Origin: Pseudomonadota bacterium
GTDB taxonomy: Bacteria; Pseudomonadota; Alphaproteobacteria; Sphingomonadales; Sphingomonadaceae
Reading direction: 5' to 3'
Assembly: GCA_023416515.1 (NCBI GenBank)
Contig: JAEZHP010000123.1
Span: forward strand, 1 to 43,612
DNA: 43,612 bases
The notes under the pieces were generated by a model, which had not been told where the DNA came from, ran no database searches, and saw only the letters and a list, made by a program, of their open reading frames with translations. The stretch's first letter is position 1. Each line of letters starts with the position of its first letter. The translations under genes and the position numbers were made by a program. Shown here one piece after another: positions 23,154 to 30,547 of this stretch.

Positions 23154-24058
23154 GCGGCCTCCATGGGCGCGCAGGTCAAGCCACACTCGACGTCAAACTC
23201 GATCTCGTCGTCAGGCAGCAGGCCTGGCATGAAGGGCTGCGTGCGGACCTCTCGCTCTAGATCTGCGTAGCTGTATTCCGTGACGAAGCGAGCGCCTGTC
23301 GGGCTCGCCTTGGTTCCGATCGTCCGCTCTCGCTCCTGCCACCAGTCGGACATGCCGGGGTTGTCGCGCATCAGTCGCTTAAGCGCGCCGCGCGACTTCA
23401 GCATGCATAGGTCGCAGTTCCCTTCATAGTCGCGGAGACCAAGGTCAAAGCCTTGAGGCAGGGGACCAGTCAGGTTTACGGGATCGGCGTTGTCGCCGAG
23501 CCAGAACGGCATGACGTGCCCGCGCTTGGTGTGCCGCGCGCGCGACATCGGCATGACCGTCGTCCAGCGCTCCTTCTTCTTCTCGTTTGCGATGTGTTGC
23601 TTCAGGATACGGTGACCTTCGTCATAGCGAAGGCCGATCACGTTGCTCCACCGTTCCCAACCCAAGCTGCTTAGGGCGAAAGCCTTCATCGGTCGCACCT
23701 TCAATTCAGACGTGCAGAACCGGGTGACGGCGTTCGGCAGGTAGCCCTTCTTTTCGATCAGAGCTTTGAACGGCTCGCCGGCGCGGCTGGCGCTGTTAAA
23801 GCCGACTTCCTCGAAACCGCCGGGCCGGTACTCCAGCCAGTGGATGTGCACGCCCCACCGCGATCCGCACTCATGGACGAAGCGCAGGGTCTCTGCCCGC
23901 TCCTTCCCGGTGTTCGCGAAGACGACGACAACGCCATCTGGCAGCCTGCCGTCGTGCGCCCGCAGGATCTCGTGCAGCATGAACGCGGAGGTTCGGCCGC
24001 CGCTGAAACTTATCAGGGCGGGACCCTCGATGCGATAAGCCGGATGCACCTCGCTCAC
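23150..24058 (-). CDS. PP-loop ATPase, PAPS reductase-like family
   Basis: 302-residue product. SFSGGRTSAFML at 17-28 is a PP-loop (SGGxxS) nucleotide site, VVVFANTGKE follows, then the Cys motif RFCTSELKVRPMK and later GNCDLCMLKSR. This is the layout of PAPS-reductase-like phage proteins, relatives of DndC and QueC-type enzymes that adenylate a substrate. The true substrate is unknown; sulphate reduction is unlikely for a phage, and modification of a nucleic acid is an inference. GTG at 24058 with GGAGG 8 nt upstream and a GTGA overlap decides the start; the N-terminal extension to 24319 is Pro/Arg-rich shadow. Confidence 0.8.
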   Translation of the reverse strand: MSEVHPAYRIEGPALISFSGGRTSAFMLHEILRAHDGRLPDGVVVVFANTGKERAETLRFVHECGSRWGVHIHWLEYRPGGFEEVGFNSASRAGEPFKALIEKKGYLPNAVTRFCTSELKVRPMKAFALSSLGWERWSNVIGLRYDEGHRILKQHIANEKKKERWTTVMPMSRARHTKRGHVMPFWLGDNADPVNLTGPLPQGFDLGLRDYEGNCDLCMLKSRGALKRLMRDNPGMSDWWQERERTIGTKASPTGARFVTEYSYADLEREVRTQPFMPGLLPDDEIEFDVECGLTCAPMEAA

Positions 24059-24231
24059 CTTCCGCACCTCCACCCGCTCACCCGCCAACCAGGGTGCTCC
24101 GCCACCCACTCGGCAGCGACCTGCTGGGCGTGGAGGGCGCAGGCGATCTGGGGAAGCCCCGCATAGCGCTCGCGGCGCTGAAAGGACGGGAGGTCCGCCA
24201 GGTAGACGAGGAGAGTGAGGGTGCAGAGCAT
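24055..24231 (-). CDS. Small protein of 58 residues
   Basis: The frame starts with an ATG overlapping the upstream stop (TGATG) and ends with a stop overlapping the next GTG, so it fills the gap exactly. It starts with a hydrophobic stretch (MLCTLTLLVYLADLPSF) and continues RRERYAGLPQIACALHAQQ, AEWVAEHPGWRV. It could be membrane-associated. No family was recognised. Confidence 0.65.
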   Translation of the reverse strand: MLCTLTLLVYLADLPSFQRRERYAGLPQIACALHAQQVAAEWVAEHPGWRVSGWRCGR

Positions 24232-24806
24232 CAGGCGGCCCTCTTCGGGAGGATCGAGGAGATGCGGGCCTGCATCTTCGGATCTTCAGCCCACGTGGCC
24301 CGTCCAACCGGGTGGCCAAGCATGTCCTCCAGCGCGTCCCGATAGCGCTCGTCTCGAAGCGCTTTCAGGTGGCGCTCCGCCATGCGGCGCACGTCCGAGC
24401 CGCGGCGCAGAGCCCGCTCGCAGACATCCGAAATCTCGGAGATCGACGGGAGGAACTTCACCTCCCGCGCCACGCCCGTCCGCGGGTCCGTGACGCTCCG
24501 GACGATAGCCTCTGGATACTCCCCCAGCACAGCGGCAACGGCGGTCGCGTAAGTGTCCGCGTCGTCCGCCCCGTTCCGTGGATAGCTGCCGAGCAGCAGC
24601 TTGGCGCGATCAAAGGCGTAGCGGGCCGAACATCTCGGCTCGGCCGACATGTCCGTACCCATCAGCGCAAGCGCCTCAGCCTCCGACAACAGGTCCCGGA
24701 ACCCGCCCGGACCCATGATGCGGTCAGCCAAAGCGTCCAGCGTCGAGTTCCGCGAGACGCCTGTCGATGGCTGCTGTTGACGATCGATCTTGGCGACGGA
24801 CGTCAT
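24231..24806 (-). CDS. Replication-associated protein, possible helicase loader
   Basis: 191-residue product. After a polar N-terminus it is helical, with the conserved-looking stretch VRSVTDPRTGVAREVKFLPS and ISEISDVCERALRR, a pattern I know from proteins encoded beside phage initiators. Position directly downstream of the O-like gene matches lambda P, so helicase loading is inferred. The start at 24806 has GGAG at 9 nt but overlaps the O-like gene by 83 nt; an internal ATG at 24716, 7 nt after that gene's stop, is an alternative that would remove 30 residues. Confidence 0.6.
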   Translation of the reverse strand: MTSVAKIDRQQQPSTGVSRNSTLDALADRIMGPGGFRDLLSEAEALALMGTDMSAEPRCSARYAFDRAKLLLGSYPRNGADDADTYATAVAAVLGEYPEAIVRSVTDPRTGVAREVKFLPSISEISDVCERALRRGSDVRRMAERHLKALRDERYRDALEDMLGHPVGRATWAEDPKMQARISSILPKRAA

Positions 24807-25473
24807 GGCTTCGGCTCCGGTCGGCCTGCAGGATCTTTGTGACGAATGGGATCGGGTCTTCGGTTCGTTGGAGCTCGGCGGCGTGGATCGCCTCGAGCAC
24901 CTTCGGCGGGTCGTCGCCGCTGTCGCGAAGCCACTTGCCGATCATCTGGCCGGCCTGCTTCACGGGCACGCCCCAGGCAGCGAGCGTGGTCTTGCCTTCG
25001 CCCCAGAGGCGGTCTGTGGGGTTCGCGTAGACAGGGGCTTCCGAGAAGAGACCGGGGCGAACCGACGCGCTCGGCGCGTCCAAGGCGTCAGCCTTGGTTC
25101 TTTCTGCTTCTGTCTCTGTATCTGGGGGCGTTTCAGAAACGGTCGGTGAAACGTTTCGCTTGCCGTTACGATGACGTTTCACTCGGTCGGTGCTGCTGTC
25201 CGACTGAAACTGACGGCTCTTCCAGTTATGCGGAGATGAGGCGCCCTCATCGAGATCGAGTAGGCCGGCTTCATGGAGGCTGTGGATCGCGTCTGCACAG
25301 TCCTCCGCGGACATCCGCAGCATGAAGGCGCAGTCCTCCACTTCTGGAAGGAGCCCGTCATTGCGTGACGCGATGCAGAGGATGTTCACCCAGACCTTAA
25401 ACAGCTCGGCAGGAAGCCGCTGCACCTTCGGGTCATCGAGGGCCGTGTCGTAGAAGCGGAACCAGCGACTCAT
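24724..25473 (-). CDS. Replication initiator, lambda O / DnaD-like
   Basis: 249-residue product from ATG 25473 (ATGA overlap). Residues 1-80 form a winged-helix domain (MSRWFRFYDTALDDPK, VWVNILCIASRNDGLLP, DAIHSLHEAGLLDLDE) as in phage replication initiators. Residues about 90-135 are a polar linker encoded by an origin-like repeat cluster (25101-25192). The rest (LWGEGKTTLAAWGV, KVLEAIHAAELQRTEDP) is a helical DnaD-like partner-binding part. In lambda the origin also lies inside the initiator gene. The N-terminal domain resembles that of the adjacent HNH protein (25470-25997). Confidence 0.75.
   Translation of the reverse strand: MSRWFRFYDTALDDPKVQRLPAELFKVWVNILCIASRNDGLLPEVEDCAFMLRMSAEDCADAIHSLHEAGLLDLDEGASSPHNWKSRQFQSDSSTDRVKRHRNGKRNVSPTVSETPPDTETEAERTKADALDAPSASVRPGLFSEAPVYANPTDRLWGEGKTTLAAWGVPVKQAGQMIGKWLRDSGDDPPKVLEAIHAAELQRTEDPIPFVTKILQADRSRSHDVRRQDRSSTAAIDRRLAELDAGRFG
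25101..25192. repeat. Candidate replication origin: repeats and pyrimidine tract in initiator gene
   Basis: Within 90 bp there are GTTTCAGAAAC (25130-25140), GTGAAACGTTTC (25146-25157), its inverted partner CGTTTCAC (25175-25182) and a 9-bp direct repeat CGGTCGGTG (25140-25148 and 25184-25192). A T/C-rich run (25098-25124), lower in GC than its surroundings, lies beside them. The cluster encodes the flexible linker of the initiator, as the lambda origin does. Confidence 0.5.
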
Positions 25474-25997
25474 GAGGGCCTCCAGTTTTCTAGAAGCCGT
25501 GCGCCCTTGCTCCGATTGCAGGGCACACACGCCGCGACCAGATTGTGCAGGGCGCTCGAGCCGCCTTTCGAGGCGGGCACGACATGATCGCACTCGAGAC
25601 GAACCCCTCGCGCGCCACAGTAGGCACAGGTGAAGTTGTCTCTCCTGAAGACGAGATCGCGCAGATCTGCCCACACATGAGCCGGAGGACGGAACCCTGG
25701 ATAGATGCCAGCCCGCTTCATGATCTCGCGGGACAGCCGGCCATCCACGATCACGCCTTTGTCGATCAGGGCGGCGATCACCCGCTCGACCTCGTCCGGA
25801 TCGTATCCGAGCGCATCGGCGATGATCTCGCAGTCGTACCCCTCGACGCTGCCGCGATCGGGCGCCTGCGACGCTCGGTCCATGAGGACAGCCACGATCG
25901 CCCAGACATCGCCGGGGCGCGATCCAGACCGGCGAGCGACCGTGCGCCACTTCGGATCGGTCGGGGCGCCGTGCCAGAGGCGAAGCCAATCCGTCAT
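25470..25997 (-). CDS. Winged-helix plus HNH endonuclease fusion
   Basis: 175-residue product. Residues 1-85 are a winged-helix domain similar to the neighbouring initiator (MTDWLRLWHGAPTDPK, IIADALGYDPDEVERVIAAL, KGVIVDGRL). Residues 110-170 are an HNH nuclease: FTCAYCG, LECDHVVPASKGG, HNLVAACVPCN with both CxxC zinc pairs. A nuclease joined to a replication-type domain could act at the origin or during recombination. ATGA overlap on both sides; the start at 25997 avoids an Arg/Cys-rich shadow extension. Confidence 0.85.
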   Translation of the reverse strand: MTDWLRLWHGAPTDPKWRTVARRSGSRPGDVWAIVAVLMDRASQAPDRGSVEGYDCEIIADALGYDPDEVERVIAALIDKGVIVDGRLSREIMKRAGIYPGFRPPAHVWADLRDLVFRRDNFTCAYCGARGVRLECDHVVPASKGGSSALHNLVAACVPCNRSKGARLLENWRPS

Positions 25998-26338
25998 ACA
26001 TCCTCCGCGAACAAACGGAGGAAGGCGAGAAGCGTCGAGGCAGGAACGTTCATCCACTCGCCGAGTAGGCGATGGCTCTTGAAGCTCTCCAGCGCCTGCT
26101 TCTCAACGGCCGCGGCGTCACCAAGACAAGCGCCCCGGAACACAGCCCTAAGGTGCAGCTTGCGATGGTTGCCGCACTGCAGGGACGCGAGTCGGCGGAC
26201 CGGGTGCCCAGCCACGCCGACCTTCAGCGGCCCGCTTTCACCTTCCTGAATGACGTACAGGAGTGACTTGCCGGCAGACCAGGCTTGGTTGTCCTTCAAC
26301 CACGCGTCGCTCGGAACGGGGTGCAGTAGCTGCGCCAA
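25994..26338 (-). CDS. GIY-YIG-like nuclease domain protein (T5orf172/Mug113-like), TTG start
   Basis: 114-residue product. LLYVIQEGESGPLKVGVAGH then RRLASLQCGNHRKLHLRAVF and VEKQALESFKSHRLLGEWM follow the T5orf172/Mug113 branch of the GIY-YIG fold: Y at the first strand, KVGVA for KIGxS, the LQxGN step and the catalytic-position Glu in VEKQ. Start is TTG at 26338, supported by GGGAGG 8 nt upstream and only 3 nt after the preceding stop. The role in the phage is unknown. Confidence 0.75.
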   Translation of the reverse strand: MAQLLHPVPSDAWLKDNQAWSAGKSLLYVIQEGESGPLKVGVAGHPVRRLASLQCGNHRKLHLRAVFRGACLGDAAAVEKQALESFKSHRLLGEWMNVPASTLLAFLRLFAEDV

Positions 26339-26341
26339 GCG

Positions 26342-27148
26342 TCAGGCCTCCCCTCGATCGATGCGGGCGAGATCGAAGCCTGACTTCTTGAGCGACGCGG
26401 TGACCACGCACGACCGCTTTCCGCAGGCTGACGCGATGATCCGCGGGCGATGCCCCCGCTCGTAGAGATCCGCGTACATCCGGCGCCGAGCGCCGACGGC
26501 GTCCGAGAACTGGTCCACACAGACGCGGCGAAAGATGAGGCCCTGAGCCGTGCACCAGTCCGCCGCATCTGCTCGGCAGGACTCGACCAGGAAGCGATCC
26601 TTGACCGCCTGAGCCTCCTTGACCGCCGCCTTCTTCAGCCCCTCCTCGATCCGCTTTCGCCGGGCCTCAGCCATCTGCTCCGCGCGTCTCTGGCGGGCGA
26701 GGCGCCTCTCATTCTCGGCTAGGACGCGGTCCCTCTCGAACCTGGCGGCCATGCGACCCATGGTGTCGATCAAAGGGAGACCGTTGCGCTCCGCGTGGCT
26801 CCTGATGCCGTAGAGGACAGTCGTATGATCGCGACCGCCCATATGATTGCCGATGCTTGGCAGAGACAGCGTGGACAGCCGGGCAGCCCAGTAGGATACC
26901 TCGTGCCTGGCGTAGGAGACCTGCCGCATGCGGCGCTCCGACCGCAGCATGTTCTTGGACAGGCCATGGTGCCGAGCGACTGCTTCGAGGATGTCCGCGA
27001 CCGTGCGCGGGAGAGAGCCGTCAGGGCGCCGGAGCCAAGGCGGCAGCAACGGATCTTCCGCCGCTGCGATCTCGATCGGCGTCTCTTTCGGCGTGCCGAG
27101 CTGCAGCCAGTCGCGGCTTTCGGTGTTTGAGGTGATCGCGTCGAACAT
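26342..27148 (-). CDS. DnaA domain IV-like DNA-binding protein
   Basis: 268-residue product. Residues 48-120 match the DNA-binding domain IV of DnaA: TVADILEAVARHHGLSKNML, an ARHEVSYWAARL helix and the signature GGRDHTTVLYGI (104-115), which in DnaA reads the DnaA box. The AAA+ ATPase domain is absent. Then follows a coiled-coil-like charged stretch (about 140-190, ERRLARQRRAEQMAEARRKR) and a C-terminal region with several Cys (CGKRSCVV). It may recruit or compete with host DnaA near the phage origin, which is inference. ATG 27148 forms a TGATG overlap; a GTG one codon earlier is possible. Confidence 0.8.
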   Translation of the reverse strand: MFDAITSNTESRDWLQLGTPKETPIEIAAAEDPLLPPWLRRPDGSLPRTVADILEAVARHHGLSKNMLRSERRMRQVSYARHEVSYWAARLSTLSLPSIGNHMGGRDHTTVLYGIRSHAERNGLPLIDTMGRMAARFERDRVLAENERRLARQRRAEQMAEARRKRIEEGLKKAAVKEAQAVKDRFLVESCRADAADWCTAQGLIFRRVCVDQFSDAVGARRRMYADLYERGHRPRIIASACGKRSCVVTASLKKSGFDLARIDRGEA

Positions 27149-27636
27149 CACGCGGCCTCCCGCTCGACAGGCGCGTGCCGGAAGCCGTAGAGGGCGATCA
27201 GGGCGGCCTCAGCGCGGCCGTGATCCATCTTCCGGCGGAAGAGGTCGGCACGATCAGGCCACAGCTCCAGAGCCCGCGCGCGCGACTGCTCCTTGTCGCT
27301 GGAGAGGCGCAGATCCTTCTTCCACAAAGTGGGCGTCACCCACTCCACCGGAATCTTCAGCGCCTCGATGACGCCGATGATCTGGCCGGCCGCATAGCCG
27401 AACTTGAAGGTGCTGGAGACGCCCTGCTTCGGCATCGCGGACACCTTCTCGATGTAGGCGACATTGATCCCGCCAAGGCTCCGCAGGAGGTCCGCGAAGT
27501 GCCCCCCGTCCAAGCGGCGATTGGGGGGCGCTCCGATCGCGGGGATGTCGGACGCATCGATCAGCTTGCCGTTGCCGATAAGGGCGAAGGCGCCATTGAG
27601 GCCGGGGTCCACCCCGAGAACGCAAAGACCGGTCAT
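27148..27636 (-). CDS. Holliday junction resolvase, RuvC-like
   Basis: 162-residue product. GVDPGLNGA (D10), AYIEKV (E63) and MDHGRAEAALIA (D138, E143) supply the four acidic residues of the RuvC/RNase H fold, in the usual positions and length. It would resolve branched DNA before packaging and works with the ERF and exonuclease pair upstream. ATG 27636 (ATGA overlap, GGAG at 8 nt) was chosen; another in-frame ATG lies at 27642. Confidence 0.85.
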   Translation of the reverse strand: MTGLCVLGVDPGLNGAFALIGNGKLIDASDIPAIGAPPNRRLDGGHFADLLRSLGGINVAYIEKVSAMPKQGVSSTFKFGYAAGQIIGVIEALKIPVEWVTPTLWKKDLRLSSDKEQSRARALELWPDRADLFRRKMDHGRAEAALIALYGFRHAPVEREAA

Positions 27637-28007
27637 GTCCATCTCTCCACGCGACCATCCATTCGCCGGCGCAGACCTGAGGCGCGCGAGCCAGGGATGG
27701 GGCGGCTGGTGGGTTTCTTGATGCCGAGGTCGCGGGCTTCGCGGCGCTTCGCCTTGGCGATGGCCGGGATGTGCTCCTCGTTCGTCAGCGGCCGGTGGCA
27801 GCAGTCGCGGCCAAGCAGCTCGCCATCATCGATCGTGAGCGCTCGGCTCTTGTCGACGACGAGCGCTTCCGGGGTCTTGTGGTTGATCTCGTAGGGCTTC
27901 TTGCCCAGCCGCAGGCCGCAGCCCTCGCACGTCACGACACCATCGACGGTGGCGCGGAGGACGATCGCGGCCTTCTGAGAGCGGGTGAACTCGCGACGGG
28001 GGCTCAT
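27633..28007 (-). CDS. HNH endonuclease-like small protein
   Basis: 124-residue product. CEGCGLRLGKKPYEINHKTP and a later GRDCCHRPLTNEEHIPAIAK give a CxxC, a His in the NH position and a second Cys/His group, as in a family of small HNH proteins common in rhizobial prophages. The C-terminal tail is basic (SRASGLRRRMDGR). It may cut during packaging or recombination. ATGA overlaps on both sides. Confidence 0.75.
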   Translation of the reverse strand: MSPRREFTRSQKAAIVLRATVDGVVTCEGCGLRLGKKPYEINHKTPEALVVDKSRALTIDDGELLGRDCCHRPLTNEEHIPAIAKAKRREARDLGIKKPTSRPIPGSRASGLRRRMDGRVERWT

Positions 28008-28204
28008 GACAGCACCAAGACCTTGCGGCCCTTCGGCGTGAAATGAGCCTCAGACAATTCACGGCGCATGAGCTTCAAGCGCAGCCCAGCATCTACGGCC
28101 GCTTGCTCGAAGGGGTCTTCCCGAACCGCGTGAATCCAACCTCTCGCGACGAAGCGGGCGAGAAACGCCGCGTGCGACGGATCGATAGAGGACCGCTTGC
28201 TCAT
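28004..28204 (-). CDS. Small phage protein, unknown function
   Basis: 66-residue product: MSKRSSIDPSHAAFLARFVA, then GWIHAVREDPFEQAAVDAGL and RLKLMRRELSEAHFTPKGRK. The ending resembles short winged-helix proteins (LxLxxxxxTPKG), so DNA binding is possible but weakly supported. ATGA overlaps on both sides. Confidence 0.6.
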   Translation of the reverse strand: MSKRSSIDPSHAAFLARFVARGWIHAVREDPFEQAAVDAGLRLKLMRRELSEAHFTPKGRKVLVLS

Positions 28205-28356
28205 GCGACCGCCCTCGCCTTCTTGGCGGCCTGCTTGATCTCATCGAGCCAGAGGTAGACGCGGCTCTCGTGCATCCGCAGGCGCTTGGCGATGGCGAGC
28301 GTGTCGCAGCCGGTGGCCCACATGCTGGCCGCAATGGAGATGTCGATCTCGCTCAT
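28201..28356 (-). CDS. Small HTH protein of 51 residues
   Basis: The frame lies exactly between two ATGA overlaps. It reads MSEIDISIAASMWATGCDTL then AIAKRLRMHESRVYLWLDEI and a basic end. The centre has the spacing of a helix-turn-helix (TLAIAKRLRMHESRVYLWL), which suggests a small DNA-binding regulator. Confidence 0.65.
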   Translation of the reverse strand: MSEIDISIAASMWATGCDTLAIAKRLRMHESRVYLWLDEIKQAAKKARAVA

Positions 28357-28865
28357 GCGGCCCTCGCGTGCTGCTGGAGCTCCGCGGGCGTCACGCCGAT
28401 CAGCTCAGCGACGTAGGCGAGAACGTCGTCCTTGGACTTCTGGAACTCCTCCCGGCCCATCGCCTTCATGGACTGCGACTTGGCGCGGCGGACGGTGACG
28501 GTGGCTTCGCGGACCTCGATCACGGCGAAGTCGTCCAGGGGCGCGATCAAGCTGCGAAGCCGCTGTGCCTCCGCCTTGGATCCGCAGACGTGCGTCGCGC
28601 GATCCTCGTAGCCCGTCATGATCAGGGCGAACTTGCGAAGGTGTTCGGCGGTCGGGTGGTGGAAGGCGATCTCAGCCGGGAGGTTCAGCCACGCCTCGTT
28701 CAGCGCCGCGAAAAAGTGGCTGTGGCTGCGGCGCGACCGACCGTGCTCCTCGACGAGCGGATAGCTCTCACCGATGACGAACTCGCGGTCGCAGAGCTTG
28801 GCGAAGTGGCGCAGAGGCCGGAACGCCTCGCCATCCCACTGGCAGTGGATCGGCGGCGTGCTCAT
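28353..28865 (-). CDS. Conserved early phage protein, unknown function
   Basis: 170-residue product: FVIGESYPLVEEHGRSRRSH, SHFFAALNEAWLNLPAEIA, PTAEHLRKFALIMTGYED, then LDDFAVIEVREATVTVRRAK and SQSMKAMGREEFQKSKDDVL. I recall close relatives in many rhizobial prophage early regions, always unassigned. The Lys-x-Gln-Ser and basic patches suggest a nucleic-acid partner; it lies in the recombination cluster and overlaps both neighbours by ATGA. Confidence 0.7.
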   Translation of the reverse strand: MSTPPIHCQWDGEAFRPLRHFAKLCDREFVIGESYPLVEEHGRSRRSHSHFFAALNEAWLNLPAEIAFHHPTAEHLRKFALIMTGYEDRATHVCGSKAEAQRLRSLIAPLDDFAVIEVREATVTVRRAKSQSMKAMGREEFQKSKDDVLAYVAELIGVTPAELQQHARAA

Positions 28866-29068
28866 ACCCCGCCCCCGCCAAGCTGCTCGACGAGAAGCTG
28901 CGCGAGGCGCGACCTGTAAGCCTTGCGGACCTCGTTAGCGTCGTCCTCGGACAGCCCCCGAAGCGCGTTCTCCGCACCCCAGCGCTTGCCGAGCGCGTCC
29001 AGATCCTCGGAGGTCTTCATGGCCAGCAGCCCGTTGATCAGGCTGCGCTTCATCGTCTCGGAGTCCAT
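28862..29068 (-). CDS. Small helical phage protein
   Basis: 68-residue product: MDSETMKRSLINGLLAMKTS, EDLDALGKRWGAENALRGLS, NEVRKAYRSRLAQLLVEQL. Wholly helical, with a LDALGKRW stretch seen in small proteins next to phage exonuclease or annealing genes. It probably helps that pair; no proof in the sequence. ATGA and TGATG overlaps. Confidence 0.6.
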   Translation of the reverse strand: MDSETMKRSLINGLLAMKTSEDLDALGKRWGAENALRGLSEDDANEVRKAYRSRLAQLLVEQLGGGGV

Positions 29069-29703
29069 CAGGCGGCCTCCCGCTCGTAGAGGGAGCGGAG
29101 CCGCGCCACCTTCTCGTCGAGCTCCGCGAGGAAGTCGCGGACGTCCTTCTCGAGCGAAGCAATCAGCTCATCGTCGCGATGCACGCGGTCGACGAAGACA
29201 GCCATGCTCTCGGGCAGCCGCGGATCGAAGGAGACGAAGTCGCACCAGGCGCGGCCCGTGCAGGCCATTTGCCACTGCATCTGCGTGACGTACTTGGCCG
29301 GGATGGCCTGCCCGATCAGCGTGTCGATGTGCGTGGCGGTGTTGGGGCACTTGATCTCGACGAGCCCCAGATCGCCCACGAGGCCGTCAGGGCTGGCGCC
29401 GGCGCCGGCGATCGTCGGGTGCGGCACGAAGCCGACCTGAGCCACTTCCACGTCGCGCCGAAACTCGTAGGCGGCGCGGGCGTCTGGCTCGTGGTCCGTG
29501 CCCCACTGCATGGCCGCGTTGGTGTAGCCCTCCGCAGCCACGCCGGTCAGGCGCTCCGCGATCAACTCCGCCATGTAGTTGGCGCGAGACGCGCCCCAGC
29601 CGGTCTTCGTGCGAGCCACCACGTCAGCGACGCGGGAGGCCGTCACCTTGCCGGCGCGAGCGGCCTTCCACTCTGGAGAGCCCTGGATCAGATCCTCGGT
29701 CAC
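29068..29703 (-). CDS. YqaJ/lambda-exonuclease-type viral recombinase
   Basis: 211-residue product. GSPEWKAARAGKVTASRV at the start, WGTDHEPDARAAYE (E72), GASPDGLVG (D106), VEIKCP (E117, K119) and KYVTQMQWQMACTG are the ordered motifs of the YqaJ exonuclease family. The enzyme degrades one strand of a DNA end to load the annealing protein encoded directly upstream. GTG start overlaps the ERF stop (GTGA). Confidence 0.9.
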   Translation of the reverse strand: MTEDLIQGSPEWKAARAGKVTASRVADVVARTKTGWGASRANYMAELIAERLTGVAAEGYTNAAMQWGTDHEPDARAAYEFRRDVEVAQVGFVPHPTIAGAGASPDGLVGDLGLVEIKCPNTATHIDTLIGQAIPAKYVTQMQWQMACTGRAWCDFVSFDPRLPESMAVFVDRVHRDDELIASLEKDVRDFLAELDEKVARLRSLYEREAA

Positions 29704-30461
29704 TGGCCGCCCCTCCGCTTGGCGTTGAGGGCGTCCACGGCGGCCTTGAAGCGCGTGGCGGGCAGATCAGCGAGGCTGTCCACCTTGAGGTAGGCGCAGA
29801 ACTTGCGGACGTCGGCGCCGACGTCATCGGCCAGAGCCCGAAGCTCGGCATACTGATCGTCGGTGATGGTCTGGCCGGGCACGTTGCCGTCGCGGTCATC
29901 TTCCCCGATCGCGACGTTGAAGATGCCCTTGAGCAAGTATCGGGCGCCGTAGGACGCGGCGGCGCCGGCGGCGTGCGTCTTGGTCATCACGTCGCCGCCC
30001 TTCGCGCCCTTGCCGTCCGCCGGCATGTCCTTGCGATAGGTGCGGGTGTGACCGTCGTCGTGCGCGACGTAGCAGACGACGCGGATGTGCTCCGGCTTCG
30101 GGCTGTCCGCCTCGTCGAAGCTCAGAGAGAAGCCGTGCTTGGTGTAGATCGGGCGCAGCGCGCGATCGAGCTGATCGTAGGTGGCGTACTTGCTGCGCGT
30201 CTGGGTGTTGGTCGCGTTCGCCTCGATCGGGCGCATCTCAGCTTGCGCCGCCTTCATGGCGACGTTGAAGGCGCGCTCCGCCTGCTCCGCCATCATGTCG
30301 CGGCGCATCCGCATCAGGCGCTCGAGCTTGTCGAGGTCGACGCTCGGGTCGCGGGAGGCCCGGTCAATCATGGAGAGCACGGTGGCGCTCTCGGACTGCG
30401 CCGGAGCGATCTCTGTGGAGCGCTGCGTCTCGATCTTGCTGACTTCGTTGGTCTGGGCCAT
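29700..30461 (-). CDS. ERF-family single-strand annealing protein
   Basis: 253-residue product. The ERF domain spans about residues 50-190: FNVAMKAAQAEMRPIEANAT, SKYATYDQLDRALRPIYTKH, GFSLSF and HAAGAAASYGARYLLKGIFN. It anneals complementary single strands in a RecA-independent pathway, together with the exonuclease that follows. A C-terminal helical part (DDQYAELRALADDVGAD) is usual in the family. A GAGAGA ribosome site precedes ATG 30461; upstream lies a 39-bp hairpin (30487-30525). Confidence 0.9.
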   Translation of the reverse strand: MAQTNEVSKIETQRSTEIAPAQSESATVLSMIDRASRDPSVDLDKLERLMRMRRDMMAEQAERAFNVAMKAAQAEMRPIEANATNTQTRSKYATYDQLDRALRPIYTKHGFSLSFDEADSPKPEHIRVVCYVAHDDGHTRTYRKDMPADGKGAKGGDVMTKTHAAGAAASYGARYLLKGIFNVAIGEDDRDGNVPGQTITDDQYAELRALADDVGADVRKFCAYLKVDSLADLPATRFKAAVDALNAKRRGGQ

Positions 30462-30486
30462 CGTTCTCTCTCGTCGGGCTGACGAA

Positions 30487-30525
30487 GCCCTCCGGCGATG
30501 CGCTTGGTCGGGCGAGCCGGAGGGC
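30487..30525. repeat. 39-bp inverted repeat in ERF leader
   Basis: Ten-bp perfect arms, GCCCTCCGGC and GCCGGAGGGC, flank a 19-nt loop. It lies between the ParB-like stop (30548) and the ERF start, inside the early operon. The total length and the CCTCC-GGC arm motif match the repeat at 32271-32309. No T run follows, so it is not a classical terminator. Confidence 0.7.
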
Positions 30526-30547
30526 GATCGGCTCGCAGCGCAGGACG

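Noticed and set aside
24058..24319. N-terminal extension of the PP-loop protein
   Set aside because: The extra residues are Pro/Arg-rich shadow of the 58-residue gene and the upstream gene; GTG 24058 has a proper ribosome site and a GTGA joint.
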